Shown: in pieces, positions 1 to 11,344 of the stretch
How positions within the stretch are numbered: position 1 is the first letter of the stretch
How the letters are laid out: the number at the start of each line of letters is the position of its first letter
Assembly: GCF_019393635.1 (NCBI RefSeq)
Contig: NC_057863.1
Location: forward strand, 639,554,306 to 639,618,305
Origin: Dromiciops gliroides
Taxonomy: Eukaryota > Chordata > Mammalia > Microbiotheria > Microbiotheriidae
DNA: 64,000 nucleotides
Direction of reading: 5' to 3'
Program-made: the position numbers and the translations under genes
Notes under the pieces: model-generated
Told to the model about the DNA's origin: nothing
Databases searched by the model: none
What the model saw: only the letters and a program-made list of their open reading frames with translations

Positions 1-370
1 GTTTCTTTCTTGGGGTACTGAATACCCCAAATTGGGTGACCAACTGATACTTGCTAATCATGTTAGCTTTGGCTGATATTTTTCTTTTACCATAAACTTA
101 GGTAATTAATCACTAATCAGAAGTTGGTTGTAATCAGCCTATACCTAGAACTATAAGAAACCCATTGGAGACCCTTAATCTTCAGCCTGATCTTGAGTCT
201 CCACAGAGGCTGGCCTCTAAGCCTCACCCCACTGTCTGAGCCTCAAGCTTCCCTAATGTTCTCTTGAAGGTAATATTGAAATGCCAACTTGTCAGGCAAC
301 CACTTCAGAGGGAGACACAGGTCCTCCAGGCAGAGAGGGAACCTTGATTTTTACTAAGTTTGCTAGTACG

Positions 371-607
371 GTAGCTAGGTGGTACAGTGGATAGAGCTGT
401 GGACCTGGAATCAGGAAAACTTGAATTCAAATCTGGCCGCAGACACTTATTAGCTAGGGAAGCCTGAGCAAGTCATTTAATCCTGCTTGCCTCAGTTTCC
501 TTATCTGAAAATGAGCTGGAGAAGGAAATGGCAAACTACTCCAGTACCTTTGCCAAGAAAACCCCAAATGGGGTCATGAAGGGTCTGACATGACTGAAAA
601 ACAAGTA
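371..607 (+). repeat. MAR1-like SINE
   Basis: tRNA-like head GGTAGCTAGGTGGTACAGTGG, then CTGGAGAAGGAAATGGCAAA and GGGTCATGAAGGGTCTGACATG. The 3' part resembles the shared tail of RTE/BovB-type LINEs, as known for marsupial MAR1. Confidence 0.75.
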
Positions 608-1132
608 TGGTAGAAGATATGCTTACTGGGAAATCCAAAGAAATCAAGGTGGTGGTTTTTTCCTAACGGGATTAATGTTTGTAAAGTCTAATAGATAAAA
701 TAATGTTTGCATGCATTTGATTAATAATTTGATTGCTCAAGCTGATAGGTCTAAGTTTAATTAGTGTTTCTGTTTGCTTCTACCATGGATGAGGACCTTC
801 TCTCTGCTGGATTAGTCAATCCATTAGACTTCCTGGGCTTGCTCTTCAATGGACAGATGCTCAGTCTTTTGAACTTTCAGTCAGTTGCTTGGCAATTTGG
901 TATTGTATTCTGGCCTTAGTGTTATAGTGCCCTCCCAACCAGAGTAAGGACCCTTAGCTAAGGAGCCACAGAAAATGCTTCCCTCTACTGCCTTCTTATT
1001 GTGATCTCCTAATGGGAACAGCCTGGTTTCTCCAGCTCCATAATCCTTTCTGGCTGAAAAGTCCTGTAATTCCACTTTATCTAAAGGCAGTGGTTTTTAA
1101 CCTGAGCTGCAGATGTCAAGTCCTGAAATTTC

Positions 1133-1225
1133 TATTGGAGGAATAAAGCATCTTTACTCAAGATAACAGAGTAACAAACCTGCCACCCTGGAGAGGTCCA
1201 ATGACTGCAGAGCACAATGGATTTT
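1133..1225. repeat. Unclassified dispersed repeat, copy 1
   Basis: GGAGGAATAAAGC, then CAAACCTGCCACCCTGGAGA and GTCCAATGACTGCAGAGCAC. It recurs at 17236-17330. Possibly an LTR or DNA-element piece. Family not recognised. Confidence 0.6.
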
Positions 1226-1512
1226 CCCCACCCAGAAAACCATGAAAAAGCTTTTTATACTCCTAGGATGAGAGGGAGAAGAGGTTGTACGAGACAGCGA
1301 GGCCTGCTTGTGAGATGCCAGGTGCCCTTGGCAATGTGGGCAATGAAAACGGCTTCATTCTGGGCTGTTTAATTGCCAGGAATCCCAATGGAAGGGGAGA
1401 GAGAGAGAATTAATATTATATTTTATATTAATATTTTCTGTCATTCCCCCCCCCCCCTTCTGATTCTGAGAGGGCTGTCTTCTATATGAATCTCTGATCT
1501 GGTACCACACTC

Positions 1513-1546
1513 AGAAGTATGGGGAGAAAAGAAAAGAAGTATGGGG
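1513..1546 (+). repeat. Tail-only insertion
   Basis: AGAAGTATGGGG repeated (1513-1524 and 1535-1546) around AGAAAAGAAA. Confidence 0.7.
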
Positions 1547-1910
1547 GAAAGTAAAGAGATTGATAGATGCATTGACAAGAGCTTGTTGGAGGTAGTCCTC
1601 AACAAGCAAACAGACGTTATACCGGACAGAAGCACATAGGGAAAAAGTAAAAAAAAGGAAAGGGTAGCCTACTCTCATTGTCCATTTCATCATTACATCA
1701 TATCTTGGGGCTTAGATGCCTCATAAAACTGTCTGGTTTCTGAGAACATCTCCTAAGGCAGTCTGCTGGTCCTCTGAAAATCTCTCCTAGGCATTTTGGA
1801 GTTTCAGAGCCGTTTCTAGCAAATTTGCTTTTCTGGTTCGAATCCCCTTTTCTGTTAAGATTTCTTACAAAGTAGATCTTAAAACAATTCAAGTTTGAAG
1901 GGAGAATCTA

Positions 1911-1946
1911 AAAAGAATCTATGAGAAAAAGAAAAGAATCTATGAG
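1911..1946 (+). repeat. Tail-only insertion
   Basis: AAAAGAATCTATGAG repeated (1911-1925 and 1932-1946) with AAAAAG between. Confidence 0.7.
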
Positions 1947-2191
1947 GATCTGACTTGTAGTCCTTTTAGTTATGATTTTTGGTATCTGCCAATATAGTTA
2001 CATAGGCTAAGGCTAAAAAGTTCCTTTTAAATTGGCATAGACTCTACCATCATTTAACTTCTGGTGTTCATCTAATCATTCTTCACCAAAGATTCAAGTT
2101 CCAAAAAGGGAAGGAAATTCAGTTTATCACCTATATTTGCCTTGTGATGTAGGTTAGCAAATTGTCTTATGGGCATACTTAGGAATTTCGT

Positions 2192-2275
2192 ATACAAACT
2201 GATAAATTGGAAAATTCTGAATCCAGAATTTCAATACAAACTGATAAATCAGAAAATTCTGAACCCAAGTCTTAT
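2192..2275 (+). repeat. Diverged tandem duplication, about 42-bp unit
   Basis: ATACAAACTGATAAAT and GAAAATTCTGAA occur twice with the same spacing and a few changes. Confidence 0.75.
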
Positions 2276-2316
2276 ATTTGACATATCAAATTATCTAATC
2301 TGTTAAATTATTATTT

Positions 2317-2454
2317 GGGTGGGGGGCAATGAGGGTTAAGTGACCTGCCCAGGGTCACACAGCCAGCAAATATCAAGTGTCTGAGGCCAGATTTGAACTC
2401 AGGTTCTCCTGAATCCAGGGCCAGTGCCTTCTCCACTGTGCCACCTAGCTGCCC
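2317..2454 (-). repeat. tRNA-derived SINE, type B
   Basis: Full-length reverse copy from GGGGGGCAATGAGGGTTAAG to CCACCTAGCTGCCC. Older, with little tail. Confidence 0.9.
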
Positions 2455-3064
2455 TAATTATAATTTTTTTTGAAAAAATTTTCACCAAAAACAAAATTTT
2501 ATTTATTTATTCTAATATTTACTTTTAGCTGTTCATTTTCCCCTCAAAAGGATGAGATTCTTCCAAGGAACTAATAACAGAACATTTTTTGTAAGAAAAT
2601 GACCTCTAATACACAACTGACTTCTCTTAAAAGTTGCTAAACTAACTTCAGTTGTAACAAAAGGTTCTGGGATAGGATATATAAATACACTGAGCAATCA
2701 ATTTCAAAAGAGTACACATTACATAAGTTATTTATAATAAAACATGTTTGTACTTCAAGACATACTCAATTCTCAAACCAATTCCAAATTCAGTAATAAG
2801 CCCACAAAAAACTAGCTTTTCCCATTTAAATAATACTAGCTATTCCATAAATGACTCTGCTCTGAGGAAATTTATTGCACCAAAATTCTTTTCTTCAAAA
2901 TGAAACTGAAGATATTTCTGATGCAGTCTAATAATGAATAGAATAACAGTTTGGTCCCATAAACTGTTGCATCAATACCCAATTATTCTTACATTATTTT
3001 GAAACATGTAGGGCCCTTCCTTTATACACAAATCATATACACACAAGTAATTATGTGGTTATGT

Positions 3065-3160
3065 ATAGCTTATATATATATGTGCATATGCATATATATG
3101 TATGTGTGTAGGCATATATGTGTGTGTATATATAGATATATAGATATATAGATGGAGAGA
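3065..3160 (+). repeat. TA/TG-rich tract
   Basis: Alternating TATATG, TGTGTG and ATATAG units, imperfect. Confidence 0.85.
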
Positions 3161-3304
3161 TATAACAGGCAGATGATAAGGACCAAATACTCATCTACTT
3201 AATTGTTTTAAAATATAGAAAGGACTAAAATTCTAGGCTAAATAGCTCAAATCTTATACCTACATCTTATTATATTAGCTCATATGTGCTCCAGGTAAAG
3301 ATTT

Positions 3305-3452
3305 TTTTTTTTTTTGGTGAAGCAATTGGAGTTAAGTGACTTGCCCAGGGTCACACAGCTAGTAAGTGTTAAGTGTCTGAGGCCGGATTTGAACTCAGGT
3401 CCTCCTGACTCCAGGGCTGGTGCTCCATCCACTGTGCCACCTAGTTGCCCCC
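3305..3452 (-). repeat. tRNA-derived SINE, type A
   Basis: T tail at the left, head CACCTAGTTGCCCCC at the right. Target duplication GGTAAAGATTT/AGTAAAGATTT on both sides (left about 3294, right about 3454). Confidence 0.93.
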
Positions 3453-3527
3453 AAGTAAAGATTTAATAATGTGTTTCTATTGATAACCTGCCATGATTAT
3501 AGAAATTTGCCACAAAAGGAGGATTAG

Positions 3528-3690
3528 AGGGGCAGCTAGGTGGCGCAGTGGAAAGAACACTGGCCCTGGAGTCAGGAGTACCTGGGTTCAAATCCGGCCT
3601 CAGACACTTAACACTTACTAGCTGTGTGACCCTGGGCAAGTCAACTTAAACCCCAATTGCCCTCACTAAAAAAAAAAAAGAAAAGAAAGA
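3528..3690 (+). repeat. tRNA-derived SINE, type A
   Basis: Flanked by a perfect 13-bp target duplication AAAGGAGGATTAG (3515-3527 and 3691-3703), so it is a young insertion. Confidence 0.97.
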
Positions 3691-4023
3691 AAAGGAGGAT
3701 TAGAAGACCTAGTTATAGTAAAGGAAAAATGCTTCCCTAACTTCATGTCAATCCTAGACAAGAGTCGTATAAGGGAGCATAGCCAGGCTTAAAGACAGTC
3801 AAAGCGGATGTGTCATTTTGGGAAACTGAGTCAGGAGAATCCTTCCTCAGCCCATGCCAGGAGTCATTCTCCCAGCTTTCTCCATGAGAACCACACTGCA
3901 ATTCACAGATGTCAACTCCATATGGTTTCTGGCATCACGGATCATCAGTTCAATAGCTTTTCTGGATGATCATGCCTGGAATCAGACTCAGTTAAGTCTC
4001 ATATGGTCTTTTTGTGTGTGTGT

Positions 4024-4160
4024 GGGGGGGCAATTGGGGTTAAGTGACTTGCCCAGGGTCACACAGCCAGTAAGTGTTAAGTGTCTGAGGCCAGATTTGA
4101 AGTCAGGTCTTCCTGAATCCAGGGCCGGTGCTTTATCCACTGCGCCACCTAGCTGCCCCC
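4024..4160 (-). repeat. tRNA-derived SINE, type A
   Basis: Reverse copy ending GCCACCTAGCTGCCCCC. Flanks CTCATATGGTCTT and CTCATAAAGTCTT look like a decayed target duplication. Confidence 0.92.
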
Positions 4161-4616
4161 TCATAAAGTCTTAAACAGCAATAATCATAGTTTTGGATGT
4201 TTTCGGTTGTTAAGGATCACATGTTGTTGAGAACAAGTATTGATTACACTCTCAGATTGAAAACAGTAAGAGATTCATCACTAAAAACAACAACAACAAC
4301 ACACAACTTATTTTGCCTTGGTTACAGAGATTTACTATAAGAGGCAGAATCAGGGAATTAAGAATGACTATAAGCAGTCAAGTATATGGAACTAGATGGG
4401 TAGATGTCTTATATGAGAAAATAAATTGAGATTCCAACCTTAGACTTCCCAAGGCCACTATCCTAACCTTATTCCCAAGGACAGATAGAGATTCACTAGC
4501 TTTAGATCTCAGATGCCACTCCCACTGAGCTGCTGGAGGTTTTTCTTGATGTGCTCATTTAGGGTTGGCCCAAGGACATGACAAACCTAAAAACGTAGCT
4601 CAAAAAGAATACTGAG

Positions 4617-4780
4617 GGGGCAGCTAGGTGGCACAGTAGATAAAGCACCAGCTCTGGATTCAGGAGGACCTGAGTTCAAATCTAGCCTCAGACACTTGAC
4701 ACATACTAGGTGTGTGACCCTGGGCAAGTCACTTAACCCTCACTGACCCAACAAAAAATAAACAAACAAACAAACAAACA
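4617..4780 (+). repeat. tRNA-derived SINE, type B
   Basis: Ends in an AAAC-repeat tail. Flanks AAGAATACTGAGG and AAGAATATTGAGG are the target duplication. Confidence 0.95.
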
Positions 4781-4890
4781 AGAATATTGAGGGTCCCAAA
4801 AAGGTTTAATTTCAAACAACAAAGTCTCACTAATCACAGTAGGGCTGGACACAATTGTCAATACTCTCAAGTTGTTGTGATAAACTTGTT

Positions 4891-4950
4891 AATAAATAAA
4901 AATTTATTAGGGCTTATGATAATAAATAAAAATTTATTAGGGCTTATGAA
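4891..4950 (+). repeat. Tandem duplication, 30-bp unit
   Basis: Two units starting AATAAATAAAAATTTATTAG and ending GGCTTATGA, identical but for the last base. No tail lies between them, so this looks like a plain local duplication. Confidence 0.9.
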
Positions 4951-5138
4951 AATCACACAAAAGATTTTTGCTTACTATTTCTTTCTACTAGTATTTCCTT
5001 TTCTCAAAAACAGCTTAAAATTGATCCTGACATAAAAAGATAATCATCAGACTTTCATGAAGTAATAAAGTTGGAAATCTCTAAACTGACAGATATCTAT
5101 CTCTTATCCAACCCTTACTGTTAAAACTAAGTTGGTTA

Positions 5139-5311
5139 GGGGCAGCTAGATGGCTCAGTGGATAGAGCACCGGCCCTGGAGTCAGGAGTACCTGAGTTCA
5201 AATCCGGCCTCAGACACTTAATACTTAACTAGCTGTGTGACCCTGGGCAAGTCACTTAACCCCAATTGCCTCACTAAAAAAAAAAAAAAGAAAAAAAAAA
5301 GAATAATAAAA
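5139..5311 (+). repeat. tRNA-derived SINE, type A (first of a stacked pair)
   Basis: Lies between target copies CTAAGTTGGTTA at 5127-5138 and 5312-5323. A second SINE follows directly. Confidence 0.96.
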
Positions 5312-5323
5312 CTAAGTTGGTTA

Positions 5324-5484
5324 GGGGCAGCTAGGTGGCTCAGTAGATAAAGCACTGGCTTGGATTCAGGAGGACCTGAGTTCAAATCCAGCCTCAGACA
5401 CTTGACACAACTAGCTGTGTGACCCTGGGCAAGTCACTTAACCCTCATTGCTCTGCAACCCCCCCCAACCCCCCCAAAAAAAAC
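5324..5484 (+). repeat. tRNA-derived SINE, type B (second of a stacked pair)
   Basis: Lies between target copies at 5312-5323 and 5485-5496. Tail contains C-rich runs. Confidence 0.95.
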
Positions 5485-5762
5485 CTAAGTTGGTTAAAAT
5501 GTAATTTTAGTACAGAACATTCCAGATATAACTTCACAATCCATAATAAATTATCTTATATTATAAATTCTTAATTACCACAAATAAATTCCTAATTACT
5601 ACCCCCTCTAGTCAAAAAAGTGTTTGCAATGGGAGAAGGCATTCAGTTTTCTAAGTGAAGCAATGCCAAAAATATACCCAATTAGATTGACCTTATAACC
5701 TCTAATAACCAATAATCTTACAATTTTCATGAGTGATAGTCAAATAATTTTAGATGAATCTT

Positions 5763-5807
5763 ACTATAGGCAAGTACTTTTTTTTTTTTTACTATAGGCA
5801 AGTACTT
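5763..5807 (-). repeat. Tail-only insertion (T run between direct repeats)
   Basis: ACTATAGGCAAGTACTT is perfectly repeated (5763-5779 and 5791-5807) with only T bases between. It has the form of a target duplication without an element body. Confidence 0.85.
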
Positions 5808-5952
5808 CAGAATATTGTTTCCAGAAATTTTCTCTCTCTTAACAGTTAAGCTTATAATGTAGCAACATATAAACTGTTGTGATCTTAATAGAATATCTAC
5901 ACAATATCATAAACAATATTATGCATTTGAAAGATATAACAAAACCCATTTC

Positions 5953-7138
5953 ATTTTTTTTATGAATAGAATTTTATTTTCCAAAATATATGTAAAAACA
6001 AAATTTTAACATCAATTTTTTTAAACTTTGTGTTCCAATTTCTCTTCCCCCCTCCATTCCCACCCTCCACCCACAGGAACTCAAGCAATTCAAAATAAGT
6101 TATACATGAGTGTCCCTATTGGTTTTTTTTTAATGTATGAGGTATTTTATTTTTCCGTTACATGTAAAGATAGTTCTCAACTTTTGTTTATACATGCTTT
6201 ACAATTTCAGATTTTTCTCCCTCCCTCCCCTCCCTTCCCCCCTCCCCTAGACAGCAGGTAATCTGATATAGGTTATATCTATATATCTCTATACATATAC
6301 ATATATATATATACACATAATAACATTAATCCTATTTCTGCATTAATCCTGTTACAAGAGAAAGAATCAGAGCAGTGATGCAAAACCTCAAAATAGAAAA
6401 AAAAACAGCACCCAAAACAAAAGAAATAATATGGTTCAATCAGCATCTATACTCCACAGTTCTTTCTTTCTTTTTTTTTTCTTGGATTTGGAGATCCTCT
6501 TCTATCATGAGTTCCCTGGAACTCTTCTGTACCATTGCATTGGTGAGAAGAATATAGTCCGTCACAGTAGGTCAACACTCAATGTTGATGATACTGTGTA
6601 CAATGTTCTTCTGGTTCTGCTCATCTCACTCATCATCAGCTCACGTAAGACCCTCCAGGTTTCTCTGAACTCTTCCTGCTCATCATTTCTTACAGCACAA
6701 TAGTATTCCATTGTATTCATATACCACAACTTGTCCAGCCATTCCCCAATTGATGGGCACCCCCTCAACTTCCAATTCCTTGCTACCACGTAAAGAGCAG
6801 CTATAAATATTTTTGTACATGTGGGTCCCTTTCCCCCTTCCATGATTTCTTTGGGCAAAAGACCTAAAAGTGGGATTGCTGGGTCAAAGGATATGCACAG
6901 CTTTATCGCCCTTTGGGCATAATTCCAAATTGCTCTCCAGAATGGTTGGATCAGCTCACAGCTCCACCAACAATGCATTCCAATTTTCCCACAGCCTCTC
7001 CAACATTTATTATCTTCCTTTTTTGTCATTTTAGCCAATCTGATAGGTGTCAGGTGGTACCTCAGAGTTGTTTTAATTTGCATCTCTCTAATCATTAGAG
7101 ATTTAGAGCATTTTTTCATATGGGAACAGATAGCTTTG
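5953..7138 (-). mobile_element. 5'-truncated L1 with two successive 3' ends
   Basis: On the minus strand it encodes a piece of the L1 ORF2 C-terminus (for example [39 protein letters not shown]) with internal breaks. The 3' UTR ends at a tail near 6122-6132 and a second, different L1 3' end follows to 5953. A 14-bp duplication ACAAAACCCATTTC (5939-5952 and 7139-7152) encloses both. No endonuclease or RT core remains, so it cannot move. Confidence 0.88.
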
Positions 7139-7369
7139 ACAAAACCCATTTCTAATTAAGCTGCCACAATTCAGTTGAATGCATCTCTAAATTATTTTGT
7201 ATAGAAAATCATTCTGAACAAAATTAAGTGGAACTTACATAAAACCGATCTATAAATCTTCCCACTTTAATTAGGTGTGTTAGGTATTTACATCTCGGTA
7301 GCTCTTGGATTTAAACATTATAGAATTTATACCATGTTACCAGCAGAGTTGAAACAAACCTATATCCAT

Positions 7370-8330
7370 GTAAAAAAATCTTATTAGAAGTGGTCAAAGG
7401 AACAGGCAATTTTCAGACAAGAAATCAAAGCTATCTATAACCATATGAAAGAATCCTCTAGATCACTATTGATCACAGAAATGCAAATTAAAACAACTCT
7501 GAGGTATCACCTCACACCTATTAGAGTGGCAAAAATAACAAAAACGGAAAATATTGAATGTTGGAGGGGATGTGAGAAAGCTGGGACGCTAATCCACTGT
7601 TGGTGGAGTTGTGAAAAGATCCAACCATTCTGGAGAACAATTTGGAACTATGCCCAAAGGGCTATAGAACTGAGCATACCCTTTGATCCAGCAATACCAC
7701 TGCTAGGTTTATATCCCAAAGAAATCCCCCAAAAGAGAAAAAGGCCTATTTGTACAAAAATATTTATAGCAGCTCTTTTTGTGGTGGCTAAGAACTGGAA
7801 ATCAAAGGAATGCCTGTCAATTGGGGAATGGCTAAACAAGCTGTGGTATATGTGATGTAATATTATTGTGCTATAAGAAATGACAAGCATGATGATTTCA
7901 GAAGGCCTGGAAAGACTTGTATGAACTGATATTTAGTGAAGTGAGAACCAAGAGAACATTGTACACAGTGATAACAATATTGTTTGATGAAGAACTGTGA
8001 AAGACTTAACTACTCTCAATACAATCATCTAAGACAATACCAAAGGACTATTGATGAAACATATTATCCACCTCCAAAGAAAGAAATGATGTTGATTAAA
8101 CAGACTGAAACATGCTATTTTTCACATTCTTTCATTTTTTTCTTTTATTCAAGTTTTCTTGTACAAAATGAATAATATGGTAATACTTTACATAATTGTA
8201 CATGTATAACCTATATCTGATTGCTTACTGCCTCAGGGAGGGGGGAGTGGAGGTAGGGAAGGAGGGATAAAAATTGGAACCCAAAACTATAAATAGAAAT
8301 GTTTATAAGTAATAAACATTTTTATATCAG
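7370..8330 (+). mobile_element. 5'-truncated L1, ORF2 end and 3' UTR
   Basis: The frame 7445-7855 reads [20 protein letters not shown], then [27 protein letters not shown] and IFIAALFVVAKNWK, the conserved L1 ORF2 C-terminus. The 3' UTR (about 7985-8320) differs from that of the L1 at 5953-7138, so it is another L1 subfamily. Boundaries are approximate and I see no clear target duplication. Confidence 0.85.
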
Positions 8331-8591
8331 ATAAAACAATGAAGAATTTTTTCTATCATTATAAACCAAATAAAACAAAATAATCCTTACACTGAAAGTA
8401 TAACACAATAACATTCAAATTAAAAAGAGAGTCTATTTTTCTAACTATGTGGGTGTTACCAAATTTTATAATATAGACATATACTTAATTTTACGTTAAC
8501 AACACTAGGGAATACACATAAAGTTTTGCTAGTTTGAATTCATACCTGTTATCATCAGGTTAACTTAGCGTATACTGAACTAAAACATTAC

Positions 8592-8632
8592 AAGATTATA
8601 GTTGGAGGAAAAAAAAAAGATTATAGTTGGAG
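8592..8632 (+). repeat. Tail-only insertion (A run between direct repeats)
   Basis: AAGATTATAGTTGGAG repeated (8592-8607 and 8617-8632) around a short GAAAAAAA run. Confidence 0.85.
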
Positions 8633-8680
8633 AACTGTTTTTTGGCCCAGGCAAAAAAGACTTTAAAAAGACCTAAGGAG

Positions 8681-8820
8681 GGCAGCTAGGTGGCTTAGTG
8701 GATAAAGCATTGGCCCTGGATTCAGGAGGACCTGAGTTCAAATCTGGTCTCAGACACTTGACACTAGCTGTGTGACCCTGGGCAAGTCACTTAACCCTCA
8801 TTGCCCCACCCAAAAAAAAA
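8681..8820 (+). repeat. tRNA-derived SINE, type B
   Basis: Perfect 16-bp target duplication AAAAAGACCTAAGGAG (8665-8680 and 8821-8836). The left site reads TT/AAAA, the usual L1 endonuclease target. Confidence 0.97.
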
Positions 8821-9229
8821 AAAAAGACCTAAGGAGTTTGATCTGATGTTAACAGGATATGGTCTGTTTTCCCTAGAGAGAAACCTTTGAGTTTTCACAG
8901 AAAGAGTTAATTAAATAATTTGCAGTTTGAACAATACAAGGAAACATTTAGGGTCCTATGTAATAGTTACAAATCACAATAACTAATATTTTTTTACCAT
9001 AACCAAAATTTAGATATACTGTTAGATTGATAATATGAGCTTCCTACATATCACCCTAAAATCAAATCACTGTAATTTAACTTGAGCAAGGGGCTAGATC
9101 TTGAAGTCTTAAAACATTGACACCTTACTCAGTAGTCAATCTGCCATCAAAGGCCAACACTCAATGTTACTTTAAACTGTTGGCAGGTCAAGCAAGGTTT
9201 TAGGACTCTGCCTTTCATAGATTAGGACA

Positions 9230-9266
9230 TTTTAAGGGGTCCTTTTTTCTTTCTTTTTAAGGGGTC
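9230..9266 (-). repeat. Tail-only insertion
   Basis: TTTTAAGGGGTCC repeated (9230-9242 and 9254-9266) around a T-rich run with two C. Confidence 0.75.
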
Positions 9267-9508
9267 CCCTTTATGCCAACTTCACAGAAAACCATTATTA
9301 TTATCTTCTATATTTCTAAAAAGTTTTTAAAAACACATTTATATCATTATTTCAACAATTAAATCCATAACCCAAAAGAATCAAAGGAGAGTTTCACTTT
9401 TCTAATAATATTTTAATACAATGAAACTATCAAATTAACATTAGCCATTATACTTATACACATTACAAATCAAATAACTAAGACAATTTGGCTTAAAACC
9501 ACATAGCT

Positions 9509-9662
9509 GGGGCAGCTAGGTGGTGCAGTGAATAAAGCACCGGCCCTGGATTCAGGAGGACCTAAGTTCAAATCCAACCTCGGACACTTGATACTTACTA
9601 GCTGTGTGACCCTGGACAAGTCATTTAACCCTCATTGCCCTGCAAAACAAACAAACAAAAAG
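9509..9662 (+). repeat. tRNA-derived SINE, type B
   Basis: Target duplication ACCACATAGCT (9498-9508 and 9663-9673). Confidence 0.95.
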
Positions 9663-10885
9663 ACCACATAGCTAACAAGTTTCCTGATCCACAAAATAAA
9701 TTCTAGGAGGGACACATTTCACTTAAAATGAGAGATCAGAATCAATTCAGTTGTACTTGGATCTATTTTCCACATGGTATCATACAGAATCCCAATTTAT
9801 AATTTCAATTATTTAGTATTATATTTTACACAAGGACTATTTATTCTAAGTATTTCATATTATCACTAATTCCAACTAATCCACTGCCAAAGATTTTTAA
9901 AGTGAAAGTAATTTACCCCAATTAGCACACTTAGGAACCCAATATTTATCAAATTTCTCTTAACATTCTATAACTTTCTCTCAACCTTTCTACTTACACA
10001 AAGTCAAACTTCCTCACACCCTCTCAACATGCTTCATTTTTTTATATCCTTCATAACTTTAGCACATACTGTTTGTTAACCTTTCTCAAGGTGTAGAGTT
10101 AATTTCAACCCAGGCTATTTTCTTCATTAATTTACCTACCACAATGAAATCTCTTCCTTGATTAGCTACAATTCAGGTGTTATATAGGAGATCAAATACC
10201 TCCACGCCTCCCTCATTTTCCCAAAAAAAGGAGACAGAATCTGTACTGCCTACTCCTACAAATCCTTTTTTAAAGAGAAAACCATTAAGATGTTTTTAGT
10301 AATTACAAAAACTTTTGGGAGGTATGCAGTGGTTTATGTTTCGGTTGAAACAAAAGAGTGGGGTTCTGGCTTCTTCCAATCCCATTAACAGCTTACAAAA
10401 GGCTTGGCTACACAATTAACAATAAAGATCTGTTATGTTGCCTAAAGAGATCAGCTCAAAGCAGTTTTCCAAATGAAATCATATTTACTCTCTTCTCTTT
10501 TTTGCTTACTTACTCTTCACTTTTCTGAATTTGGAGTAAAAACTTTGTAATTCATAAGTCAAGAGAGTTGTATTGTTCAATTCTTACCAAAATTTCATAC
10601 GCAGCTTTCACAATAGCAACATACATTTCAAACACAAACTGCTGAAATCCTTAAGTTGTTGCATTTAAGGCTACTATAGAAAAAACCTTGATCAATGTGA
10701 TCTAAAGGACAAAACTTATTTTGCAGTTTGGAACACATTTCCCGATTTCAGATATATTGGGTGGGCAAAGAAAGTTTCCTCAGATTTAAACATAATCTAC
10801 AAACTTTAATTTGGAGATCCAATTAACCCTGAATGTGTAAACTTTCAGTTTTCAAGATTATTTTCCAATGAAAGTTTGTAGCCTG

Positions 10886-11035
10886 AGGGGCAGCTAGGTG
10901 GCACAGTAGATAGAGCACTGGCCCTGGATTCAGGAGGACTTGAGTTCAAATCTGCCCTCAGACACTTGACACTTATTAGTTGTGTGACCTTGGGCAAGTC
11001 ACTTAAGCCCCATTGCCCCACAACAAAAAAAGAAA
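10886..11035 (+). repeat. tRNA-derived SINE, type B-like
   Basis: Ends CCCCATTGCCCCAC with an A-rich tail. Flanks GAAAGTTTGTAGCCT and GAAAGTTTTTAGTCT are a diverged target duplication. Confidence 0.93.
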
Positions 11036-11344
11036 AGAAAGTTTTTAGTCTATAGATCAGGAAGAGATCTTACCTTCTAGCTGCTCCTGAGCAACAACAA
11101 AATTTCTTTGCCACACTCAGCTTCAGTTAGTCACTTAACATTCATTAAGTTTCTACTGAATACGATGTCAATAGAAAGAGTAGTTATTCTACCTTTAAAA
11201 CTGACAAAGGGATACCTGGAGAAAGGGTGGGGTAGGGATCTTGGAGTCTGATCTTTCTCAGCTTCCTGTACCTCCTTTCCTTTTTCCCATCTCAACAGAC
11301 ATACTATACCAAACTGAGTATCTGTTATAGAAATGTTTTTTTTG

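Larger units (their letters stand above)
608..2316. other. Intergenic sequence, no gene seen
   Basis: Contains the repeat at 1133, two small tail-only insertions and the duplication at 2192. Short frames on the minus strand have no recognisable product. Confidence 0.55.
2455..5938. other. Intergenic AT-rich sequence between SINEs
   Basis: The unique parts (2465-3290, 3704-4020, 4170-4600, 4800-5120, 5500-5938) show nothing beyond AT-rich simple tracts. Confidence 0.55.
8837..10870. other. Intergenic AT-rich sequence, no gene seen
   Basis: Apart from the SINE at 9509 and the tail-only insertion at 9230, I recognise nothing. It has no long reading frame and is uniformly AT-rich. Confidence 0.6.

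Noticed and set aside
3854-4174. Frames with the recurring text LSDLPRVTQLVSVKCLRPDL and PESRAGALSTAPPSCP
   Set aside because: This is the translation of the tRNA-derived SINE on its minus strand and recurs at every such copy.
6562-7149. A 195-codon minus-strand frame
   Set aside because: Also a truncated L1 ORF2 tail, without the catalytic RT or endonuclease domains.
7445-7855. A 136-codon frame that could be taken for a protein gene
   Set aside because: It is the C-terminal part of L1 ORF2 in a truncated element.
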